Shown: positions 33,771 to 43,700 of the stretch, piece by piece
Layout: each line of letters begins with the position of its first letter
How positions within the stretch are numbered: the first letter of the stretch is position 1
Position numbers and translations under genes: made by a program
The notes under the pieces: generated by a model
Told to the model about the DNA's origin: nothing
Database searches by the model: none
The model's input: the letters and a program-made list of their open reading frames with translations, nothing else
Assembly: GCA_020698575.1 (NCBI GenBank)
Contig: CM036245.1
Coordinates: 39,209,593-39,273,592 of the forward strand
Length of the DNA: 64,000 nucleotides
DNA from: Bostrychus sinensis
Lineage: Eukaryota; Chordata; Actinopteri; Gobiiformes; Eleotridae
Reading direction: 5' to 3'

Positions 33771-33864
33771 TTTCTTTTCACAGGTTTGTTTCTGAGCTTT
33801 GACCCAAACTGGAGCTGGGGCCTCCTGAACTACCTGAGTGTTCGCAGCCTGCTGCTGAAGAGAA

Positions 33865-34602
33865 ATGCCAGCAAAGACTCCCATCTACCTGAAAACTACC
33901 ACTGACAGGAAAGGCAGGAGACTGAAGCTGCGGGACGTCCTGTCTGGGGATATGATCAGCCCCCCTCTGGGTGATGTGAGGCACAGTGCTCACGTCGGGC
34001 CCCAGGGAGAGGCCGACATGTTCGGGGATGTGGCCTTTCTTCAGGGCAAAATGGACATGCTGCCATCCCTGAGTGGCTCCCAGAATGGACATGGGCGCTC
34101 CTCGGGGCTGGAGCACCCCCAGGACCTCAGCCTAAACCAAGACTCTTATAGCTCCCACTACCAGCAGCTTCGGACCACCACCTCCCTGCCCCTGTTGATG
34201 GCTCAGGAGCAGGCCCCTCCCAAACCCCCCCGCCTGCACCTGGACACACCCTCTCACCACAGGTCCTCGCCTAGCCCGCAGCCTGAGCCCGGGCACATCT
34301 CCCTGTCCCCCACCATACACCAGTTGGTGCCCTCATCCGGCTCCTTCTCCGAGGGCTCGTCTGAGGACTCCTTGTCGGACACCTGTGGGCCCCTGGAGGT
34401 ACCGCGGGGCCTCAGTTTGGACTCTGATGCAGGGCTGAGTACCGAGGACCTGCGTAGTGAGCTCAGCGAGTCGCCCTGCTCCCTTCTGCACCCCCCGGCT
34501 CTTACGGCAGTGTCCCGCTCTGACTCCATCATGGCCGGTCTGGACCTGGACCTGGGGCCCTCTATCATGGACGACGTGCTGAGCATCATGGACCGTTACT
34601 AG
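33865..34602 (+). CDS. cdc42ep2: CDC42 effector protein 2-like (BORG family)
   Basis: 245 residues in one exon. CDC42 effectors bind GTP-loaded Cdc42 through a CRIB motif and act on actin and septin organisation beneath the membrane. Visible parts: N-terminus MPAKTPIYLK and a basic run (RKGRRLKLRD, 15-24); CRIB at 31-45 (ISPPLGDVRHSAHVG); the BORG homology block DMFGDVAFLQGK at 51-62; a proline-rich APPKPPRLHL at 117-126; and a C-terminal LDLGPSIMDDVLSIMD at 228-243. The 117-126 block and the C-terminus match mammalian CDC42EP2 as I remember it better than CDC42EP3, although the N-terminus is EP3-like, so the exact paralogue is likely but not certain. Oddity: residue 38 is Val (codon 33976-33978) where CRIB motifs normally have Phe. 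The ATG is the first in the exon and is followed at once by the family N-terminus. Acceptor at 33783/33784 gives an 81-base leader. Confidence 0.93.
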   Translation: MPAKTPIYLKTTTDRKGRRLKLRDVLSGDMISPPLGDVRHSAHVGPQGEADMFGDVAFLQGKMDMLPSLSGSQNGHGRSSGLEHPQDLSLNQDSYSSHYQQLRTTTSLPLLMAQEQAPPKPPRLHLDTPSHHRSSPSPQPEPGHISLSPTIHQLVPSSGSFSEGSSEDSLSDTCGPLEVPRGLSLDSDAGLSTEDLRSELSESPCSLLHPPALTAVSRSDSIMAGLDLDLGPSIMDDVLSIMDRY

Positions 34603-34807
34603 GGCATGGACCCCTGCTGTGAGCTCTGAGTCCCTAAAAACTAAAGACAAAGAGGAGGCAAACATTATTTTCTTAAGGGCTTTGAGGAGGTCAGGAAACA
34701 GCAGACGATGTTAACAGCTGTGTTTCTGTAACATCCTTCATCTTGGACTGCTACTGCCAAAGACTTTACTCATGACCCGGGGCTGGGTTGAACAGGTGGT
34801 AAGAGAC

Positions 34808-34813
34808 AATAAA
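34808..34813 (+). terminator. Poly(A) signal of cdc42ep2
   Basis: AATAAA about 205 bases after the stop codon, a plausible short 3' UTR end. Confidence 0.55.
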
Positions 34814-34829
34814 GCATCCTTGGCCCTGT

Positions 34830-36960
34830 TTCTCTCTTTTCAGTGTTAACATACAAGGCCCTTTTACCCTCACTAGTGTAACCAAAATGCCATGCTTGGA
34901 CTGGAAAAATATCCTCTAAGTTTATTCAATCACCTCCAGGATTATGTCCAACTAAGGACCCTCCCTGTGAATGTGTTTTTGTGGAAGCCTGTTTGTGGAC
35001 TAACTGGAAGTGCAGAATGTTTGGCCTGTGGCCATAATTTGATTGTGTTGCCCAACTTTCAGCAGCAGAGATACTTCACATGCACAACATTTCTTGTGTT
35101 CTGATCTCTCCTGAGTGCTTATGATTTGTTTGCATTTGACCCATTTTGCCATTACTGCTGGGGGATTAGACTATTGTGCATCTTTTATGTTGATATGAAA
35201 ACTGGAGTAGCCAGAGAAAATCCACCCGAGCAGGAAGAGAACATGACCAGATCTGATCTCAGAGCCTTCTGCTGCAGTGCTTACCATTTGTGGCTTTTGT
35301 CTCCTGTTAGGAGGTCAAATACAAATCTTAAATCTCAAGGCTGCAGGCTGGTCCTGTGCTGAGCCACTGAAAGAGAAGAGATGCACCACCAGAAGTCCAG
35401 AATATACAGGTGCTCTCCAACAAATGAGTATCATGGAAAAGTGCTATTTCTCTCAGAGGTCCTGTTCTAAAAGTCAAACACATTTATAGTTTCAGTACAG
35501 ATTGAAACATTTCAAGCTGTGTTTTCTTATTGTGTTAACTATATGTGATAACTATGTTTCACAGTTACTGAAGACCACAAATTCAGTTATTCACACAACA
35601 TTCTCCTCAAGTTTTACACAGTCAAAAAAGAAAGCATGCTCACATCATCAATAATAGTCTGATATGGAAATTTGGACATTCATTCAACCAAAAAAACAAC
35701 GATGTATAATAAACCAATCATGCAAAATCAGGCCACCACCCCCTCCCATCTCACACACTGTATCATAGGCGTATTACACATCAAGCGATAAAAATTGCCT
35801 CTGACCCCACTCACCCTGCTCATCACCTGTTCACACTCATGGTCTGTGGAAGGTCCCTTCTAACCAAATCAGTCGGATTCAAAAACAGTTTTTTCCCCAA
35901 CAGCCATATGGACACTAAACCAAACCATGAACTGAAGGACAATCTGTTTCTGTATTTATCTGTCACTTTGTATTGTTTGTATTGCTGTTCTGACACAGAA
36001 GATGTCAGCATGTCATGCTGCACCGAAAGCAAATTAAAGCATTAATAAGTGAATCTGGATCAGAATCTGAACTAAAAATGTGTAAATGTATCCTGATCCT
36101 TTAAATGGTCTTACTCTGGTTCAGTCAGGTACACAGTCACGGGGAGGGCTACAGACAGACAGAAGTTTTGATGATATTCTCATTTACTGGATAGCACCTG
36201 TACATACTGTGGTCATATGAATAATATCAACTTTGATTTTTTTAAACACCTTGGCTGTCAGAAGTATGTCTGGGGCAGTGCCTCTTGAACAGTTGTATTG
36301 TGCTGCTAGCCTGAGCGGCTAACTTTTGGGAACTAATCCTTGGAACTATTTGAGTATATAACTTGACAGATGTTGCATCTCTTTATTTACAGCTCTGGTC
36401 CTGTGGAGTCTCAGATGTGGTTCTGATGGACTGTTCCAGACAGCCTCTGGGACAGTGCCTCCACAGTAAGGGCTTGGCTCTTGTGTCTGTGCTACTGTCT
36501 GCTTTGTATTTTAATAGGATGTGATCTGACATCTGTGCTCATGTTCACGGAGCTGAGAAAGTGCTGTGGACAGCAGTAGAGCCCAACAGTTTTATAGATG
36601 ACAGCTGCTGGACTACTTCATCTTTACTCAAATACTGCAGCCCATATTCTGCACCACAGAGACACGCTTCTGTAAAACATGACCTGTCTACTACTGTTAC
36701 CTATTATTTAACATTTACAATGCACACAATGTCAATAAAATATTCTATAAACTGTATTAACCGTATTTTTATAAACCCCACTGACACTACCTCAGGCTGA
36801 AATAGGTCAGTTCAGATAGCAACTCTTATATTGAAATGGAGCTGTCATTTTGTTACATGGGAACTTTAAGTGTGGTGTGATAAGAGTACAAGAGGCCATG
36901 ATAGGAGCAGCAGTTTTGTATGGTTAAGAGACAGAGGTTGGAGTGGACAGGAGGTTTTCT
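34830..36960. other. Intergenic DNA, no gene recognised
   Basis: Several short frames without domains. No repeat family was recognised in this stretch. Confidence 0.45.
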
Positions 36961-36967
36961 TTGTTCA

Positions 36968-37212
36968 TCAGGAATGAGTCCATCAGAGGGACAGCTCATG
37001 TGAGAGGTTTTGGAGATAAAGTCTGAGAGCCCAAAGATATTTGGACATACTGAGGAGGGAGAGTGAATTTAGAGCTGTCAGGCAGGAGGCCAAGAGGAAG
37101 ACCAAAGAGGACATGAAGTTAGTTGTGTAAGTGAACAGGGTGCAGAGGATGGAGTTAGAAGGAGGGTGATAATTCACTACAGCCACTCCTAAAAGGAACA
37201 CCCAGCAGTGGA
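36968..37212 (+). mobile_element. LINE 3' end fragment, copy 1
   Basis: Contains GTTTTGGAGATAAAGTC, GGCAGGAGGCCAAGAGGAAG and GGACATGAAGTTAGTTG, a degenerate 3' end of a non-LTR retrotransposon reverse-transcriptase frame. It aligns with 58781-59136. Confidence 0.6.
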
Positions 37213-37311
37213 AAAACACATGTCTTGCATTTGGCTATCTGTGACCTCAAATAATCAAGTCATTTTTACGTACAAAAAAAAAAAAATCAGACTACATTCA
37301 TAATATTAATT

Positions 37312-37436
37312 TATCTTCTTCCACTTATTCCCATTATGGTTGCGTGTACTGGAGCCTATCTCAGTAACTTTGGGCCTTGGGCGGGGACGCAGGGTACACC
37401 CTGGACAGGCCAGCTTGTTGAGCTGCCAGCCCATTC
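37312..37436 (+). mobile_element. LINE-type 3' fragment (GGGTACACCCTGGACAGG family)
   Basis: TATCTTCTTCCACTTATTCC, ACTGGAGCCTATCTCAG and GGGTACACCCTGGACAGG are hallmarks of a repeat found across fish genomes. Boundaries approximate. Confidence 0.5.
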
Positions 37437-37846
37437 ATAATAATTATTTAAAATTATTATTGTGCACGTAATACATTTATTTATTAGTTTATTTATTATT
37501 ATTGTTATTTTTTATATTTTTATTAAGTTTATTTAATTTTGTGGAAGTAATCTGCAGAGAGCAGAGATGAGCCATGGGATTTCTTTTTAACCTCTTTATT
37601 CAACTTTCCAAAGGGAAAAGCAGAATAGACTGTCTCTGATTACTTGTTTTTGTAGCTTGTGAATAAAATCAAAGAGATGTAAACAAGAACTGAACTGGAG
37701 TTGTTCTTGGTTTGGCTGAGCAGGGGACACTTTTATTTCCAAACAAATACAAATTATTTATTTCATGAATTGGACTTAATACAAGTTAATACAATACATT
37801 TATTTTTATATTGACCAATATCACAACACCAGCTGCCTCCAAAGGC

Positions 37847-37847
<1 letters not shown>

Positions 37848-37905
<58 letters not shown>
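37848..37905. repeat. (CA)n microsatellite
   Basis: About 29 CA units, running directly into TGTGTG. Confidence 0.95.
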
Positions 37906-37907
<2 letters not shown>

Positions 37908-38591
37908 TGTGAGACTGTACAACACTCACCCGACAGCTCCACAGTATAAATATACAGGTATATGAAGTCTATGGTGTGGGCACAGAAATGTTTTATGAAA
38001 AAACAGTGAAGGGGCAGCTGAACAAAATGTTTTAACTAACACTAATCTACAAACACCTTATGGAGTCAACTAAAATAAGGTGTTTTTTTTTTTTAATGAA
38101 TCCCTATTCAGCTCAAACACCTGTTCAAATGCACCAGAATACAGGAAATATTGTGCTGGATAAAAAAATGTTCTGGTGGAGGTCTCTCAGACCCCACCAG
38201 CCTTGGTTTCTCTGGTGTCCCTCATGCCTGTGAATTCACACAGTCACTCGTGTCAAACACATGCAGTGTGTTTATAATTATTTCATCAACAATTTAAAAC
38301 TCTATGTTTTATTGCTCTGTTGGTGGTAGTCAGCCAACTGGGTCACACTCAAATCAGGACCAAGTGCAGAGAGAAGTTTTTGCCGTATCCTATCAGGCTG
38401 ACCTGCTGAAATGAATGCAACGGAAACTCTGCTAGAATGTTTTTAAAAGTCCTCTATTCTGCTAAATGGACTTGTCCTGTTTTAACCATGTTATGATGTT
38501 TTTTCCTCCTCAGAAACAGACCTAGTATTTTGTTTAATTCACACAATCCTGTATGCTGAGAGGCTGCCTTTCTCATGATCTGAAAACGTTT

Positions 38592-38925
38592 GGTCTCACA
38601 GCTCTGTAACACGTGAAACCAGGAAGTGCTCCTACGTTCTGATCATTTCAGACCTTAAATTGCCATCACTAGGAAGCAGCCAGCCCATTTATCTAACTGT
38701 TAGCCTCATGTTGCTAATAGCCATGCTAAAGCCATTTTATGCTCTGTCCAGTCCCCACCGTTCCCAACAGGGGGTGACAGACACCTAATCAAAACATATC
38801 TCATTCACAGTAATAGCTTCCTAAAAGAAGAGGTTTTCACTACATATTCATTATTTTAAGTTATAAAGAATGAAAGACTAATGCAAAGGAGTCCAACACT
38901 ATTTCAGAAATCCTAAAAAAAAGCA
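38592..38925 (+). repeat. Dispersed repeat family F, copy 2
   Basis: Direct-orientation relative of 31746-32108, sharing the same ordered blocks and lacking about 38 bases present there. Confidence 0.75.
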
Positions 38926-40555
38926 GTTTATGGAACCTTTAGTGAAAGAGATAGTGGTGATGGTTACAGCAATAATGAGGTCATACTTGTGTTTACAGCT
39001 TAGTTCATTTGCATCTCACTTGATTTTTGGGAACGAGAATTATTATATCATGAAGTGCACCAGTCCCACCTGCTTCTGCCCCCGCACATCACTGTTGGGA
39101 TGATATTCCTAGGCTTACAAACTACCCCTTTTTGCTCCAAATTTAACAGTGGTCATTACGGCCAAACAGTTTCATTTTAGTTTCATCAGACGACAGAACA
39201 TGTCTCGAAAAATTTAGGTCTTTCTACCTCTGAAGAGCTCTCCAAAGGCAGAGGTAGGTAGAATCACGAACAACTCCTCAAGTAAGAGTACTGTTACCTC
39301 ACAATATTATTCAGGTAATAATATACTCAGAAGTACAATATATTCAGAAAGTTACTCAAGTAAGTGTACTTCATTGCTGCACACCTCTGTTAATGGTGTC
39401 CAGAGCCCAGTGAGACAGACTAGTGGATGTGCTTTGCTCAGGCAGTGCAGCCAGTGCAACTGCACAGGGGCCCAGGAGGTATAGGGGCCCATAGGAGCTC
39501 TTGTAGGCAACATCTCTCGTCACGTCTGGGTTTGAAATATTCATAATAAATGCAAGCAGCACATGACTCTGTTATAAAATAGTAAGCTGGTGTGGAAGTT
39601 CACGCAAGAGACGAGAAGTGGTATTTGAGTCTCTTCTTTATTTTGCGTCAAAACTTCCAACAAGAACTGCATAGCAACATTTTTGCGGTACAGTAACAAC
39701 AGCTTCTGCTCCCTGGACACTCGCTTCCATTCCCCATACTTTCAGAATAAACGTGTACATTTGTATGTGAGATCAGTCTCTATAGTGTCTACCACAATAA
39801 AAAAAGTTTTAACCATAAATTTAAATAAAATGTATATACTTATGACAAAATGTAAGACCAGAATATATTCACATATGTTTAATGGTCTCTAAAAAAATCA
39901 AGATAATTAAAAACAAAAATGTAAAGAAAAAAATTGAAAAATTGTCCCTTAATAAATATAAATTTTTCACATGCACAGTTTTTGCAATAAACAGCAATAA
40001 AAACAGCTGATAGCTACGATATTAAATTATTATAGATTGGATCTAATGCATGAGCTTATTGGACTTTAAATCTTTTAGAGCCATTCTGTAAACATGCACT
40101 GGGGCCCCTCATTACCAAGTTAAGCGCTGTCACTGCTCCAATACCGTGGGATTTTTAGAGAGAGAGAGACACCTTCTCTCATGAGTACCTCCAGTGTCTG
40201 GACGTTATATCTGTCTCTACATAAAAACAAATGTGATATTAGGTAAAGATAAAAGTATGATGATAATCACGCTGCCATGTTAATGCCCACAGTGACGGTA
40301 GAGGGCGCTCGGCCATTGGATATCTTAAGGAAACAGCGTTAATGCACAGGGTGTAACGGTATTTAAGCTATCGGTATAGGCCATAAGTGTGTGTGTTTGT
40401 GTTTGTGTGTGTGTGCGCGCGTGTTAAGATATATATAAATTATTTTTTTTTTTTTAACTTAGCCTGTAACCTGAAGTGCTCGCCCTAAAGATATACACTC
40501 CGGTACAGTAGGTGGCGGTATGTACCTTGAACGCTGGTTGCGACCCGCTAATAAT
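38926..40555. other. Intergenic DNA upstream of ercc2
   Basis: 39240-39395 has AGTAAGAGTACTGTTACCT-type words like the hAT element at 26.8 kb but no clear ends. TG repeat at 40388-40424. The GTACAGTAGGTGGCGGTATG piece at 40503-40522 is part of a repeat often seen near fish promoters. No gene. Confidence 0.4.
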
Positions 40556-40606
40556 AATAATAAGAAGAAGAATAAGAAGAAGAAGAAGAAGAAGAAGAAA
40601 AAGAAG
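40549..40606. repeat. (AAT/AAG)n microsatellite upstream of ercc2
   Basis: AATAATAATAAGAAG passing into (AAG)n, about 150 bases before the ercc2 start codon, probably in its promoter or 5' leader. Confidence 0.9.
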
Positions 40607-40755
40607 CCCGGCGAAGAAAAGCTACTTCCGCTCCTCTTTCACAACAACAGTCTGTCACAACTTCGTGTTAGCTGTTTAAACTCACAAAGCGATATTGTGT
40701 TTTATCAAAAGTATCCTTCCACAGAAGAAGCTGCTGCTGTTGCATCCTCCCTAAC

Positions 40756-40760
40756 ATGAA
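40756..40760 (+). CDS. ercc2: ercc2 exon 1 coding part
   Basis: Only ATGAA is coding before the donor GTGAGT, giving Met and two bases of Lys2. The equally tiny coding first exon is known for human ERCC2. The transcription start was not located. Confidence 0.92.
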
Positions 40761-43700
40761 GTGAGTGTTTAGAGTAATCATATGATTAATGTTACCCCCA
40801 TATATATATATATATATATATTTCTTTTAGAGAGGAGTGCAATGATGTTCCATGGCATCATTACCTGTAACACTCATGCGCATACATGCTTTTTTACACT
40901 GTGCTCATCACTTACTGCAATAATAATTCAGCTTACTACATGTTGTATCTGCGCCATATACCACTGGACTGTGTGTGCTGTTACTCTCAATGCTTCTTTG
41001 TATCCCAGGCTGAACATCGAGGGCTTGTTGGTGTATTTTCCTTATGACTACATCTACCCTGAGCAGTACTCGTACATGCTGGAGCTGAAGAGGACCCTGG
41101 ATGCAAAGGTTACTCCACGTGCTTTTTTACTGAAGTAATATTTAAATGAGATATTTACATCTGCAAAAAATATCTTTGTCCGGTTTTATGGTAGTAGTAA
41201 CTTTTCTGCAGTACTGTCAGAGAATGGCCGTTGTTTGTGTTGTTGCTGCAGGAGAAGTTCATTGAGAGCTATCTGCTTGACCTTCTCCTTCTTAAATCAA
41301 ATATTAGAGTTACCAATAACAATGGTTCAGCAGATTTTTTTTCACAATTTAAACAATATTTTACATAATGCCCAAATTATTTATGTTTATGTTTTTTGTT
41401 TTGGTTCTAAAACTGCATTGCTGATTGTCCAAGACTGTCATTGTCCAGAAAGACTAACAACCCACAGGCCATTGTTTTAATTTAGACTGCAGTACTGTTT
41501 TCTAACCAGTACAAGCCCGTACTGCTTACAGTACCGTTAAGTGACTCCTTTAGAACTAGGAATACTCTGTTTGGGCAGAGTATTTACATAACCCTAACTT
41601 TAATCTCACGGTAGCCCCAAGGTCTTGAAAGCATTTAATCGGTATTAAATGTGATCTTGTCAAAATCAAGACCTTAAAAGTAGGAAATATAAAAGTAGGT
41701 ATTACATTTTGTTTATCTAGGTCAGAAAATTTAGCGAAACATTATGTTAATATTACAAAAAAGTAGAGTCACTGCAATAACAAATATATATTTATTGAAG
41801 AAATGCTATAATTGAAATGCATGATTCATTTATTCATGATTATGCAGCACTGGAGTTCATTCATCTTTATTAGACTTTTAAAATAAAGCCCTTGAGTTTC
41901 AGAGTAGTACAGATAATTCCTTAGTGTAAAATTCATAAAGATTATTGTTCTGTTGTTGATGATGCTGGCATTAAAAATTTTTTAAAAAGGTCTTAAATTT
42001 TACAAGACAAAACTTGGAGCTTCCCTGAATCTGGTATGAGTGTAAAGTGTATGAATCTGGTAAAGTGTATGTGACCGTATTATGCTTGGTCCTTCAGGGT
42101 CATGGTGTCCTGGAGATGCCTTCAGGGACTGGAAAGACCATCTCTCTACTGTCTCTGATAGTGGCCTACCAAAAGGTGAGTCTCATCTACTTCTTAAAGC
42201 TGACTACCTTTTACCAGACAGTGAGGGATCAGCGAATATGCTCTCCCCTAAAGAAGTCGCTGATGACATGTTCCTGTCTCACAGGCGTTTCCACTGGAAG
42301 TGACCAAGCTCATCTACTGCTCCAGGACAGTCCCTGAGATTGAGAAGGTGAGTGACCAGCAGGAGGTGTGCACTACTTCTAAAAAGTACTTAACAAAAAT
42401 ATTACTTGAGTAACAGTGAACAAGTATTGAATGTTTAGTTTTTTAAGAAAGTTACCCACTTTTGAAAGTAGTAGCAGTACTGCTACTACTACTACCACTA
42501 TCACCACTAACACCTCCACCACCAAAACTGAAATTAAACCCAGGAGCTTGTGTGTGAGGCAAGCACTCTACCAACTCTGCCACCAAGGTGAAAGAAGTAC
42601 TTCAAAATTTCTCCCAGTAAAAGTAACATTTTATCTTGAGAAATTTGGCTCAAGTCAAGTAAGTTATAGAACATGTAGTCATAAAGTTTAATTAAAGTAA
42701 ATTACTTGACGACTTATATACAATACAGTTAGGTCCATAAGTATTTGAACACTCACACAAGTTTTGTTATTTTAGCTGTAAACCAAAGCATATTCAAAAT
42801 ACAGTTATACAAGGTGCAGATCTCAACAATAGAAAGATCACATTAGACTTGGCCAAAAACACCTAAAGAAGCCAGCCCAGGTCTGGAACAGCATTCTTTG
42901 GACAGATGAGACTCAGACCAACTTGTACTAGAATGATGGGCAGAGAAAAGTCTGGAGAAGGCCAGGTCTAATGTGATCTTTCTATTGTTGAGGCTGATGA
43001 ATGGTCTCACCTTGTGGTGAACCCTCTGTATTTTCCTCTCATGAAGTCTTCTCATTATAATGGACCTAGACACTGATAGACCTACTTCCTGGAGAGTGTT
43101 CTACTCAAAGGTGGATGTTGTGAAGGGATTTTTTTACCATTTTTTGATCCAGTCTAAAGATGGTCTGGTTCACTTCCATTGAGATACTGTATGTTGTGAT
43201 TTCACAGAAACAGCTTTCAAATGCAAATGTAACACCTGGAATCAAGTCCAGATGTTTTACCTGCTCAGTTTATGATGGATTAATGAGGGAAATAGCCCAT
43301 GCAGCTTAGCCTTTGAAGCAACTGTCCCAATTATAAGCCCCTGAAAAAGAGGCTGATACACATTAAAGAGCTGTAATTTCTAAACCATTCACCCGATTTG
43401 GACGTGAATACTCTCAAATTACAGCTGAAGTCTCCACACTAAGCCCATATTAATTGTATAACTGTATTTTTAATATGTTTTGGTTTACAGCTTAAATAAC
43501 AAAATTTGTGTCAGTGTCCAAATACTTATGGACCTAACTGTATGTACAGTGGGGCAAAAAAGTATTTAGTCAGCCACCAATTGTGCAAGTTCTCCCACTT
43601 AAAAAGATGAGAGAGGCCTGTAATATTCATCATAGTTATACCTCAACTATGAGGGACAAAATGAGAAAAAAAAAATCCAGAAAATCACATTGTCTGATTT

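Larger units (their letters stand above)
30602..33783 (+). other. Proposed first intron of cdc42ep2
   Basis: About 3.2 kb running from GTACAG to TTTCTTTTCACAG. It contains one copy of a dispersed repeat (31746-32108), a 12-base imperfect tandem repeat (32558-32684) and the branch-point-like 14-mer array (33661-33770). No other gene was recognised. Confidence 0.4.

Noticed and set aside
33566..33884. Minus-strand frames with QKQQVRSSGSEAAG-type repeats
   Set aside because: Antisense translation of the 14-bp array before the cdc42ep2 acceptor.
40520..40759. 79-codon Lys-rich frame overlapping the ercc2 start
   Set aside because: Produced by the AAG repeat and out of frame with XPD; the XPD start with its tiny first exon is clearly preferred.
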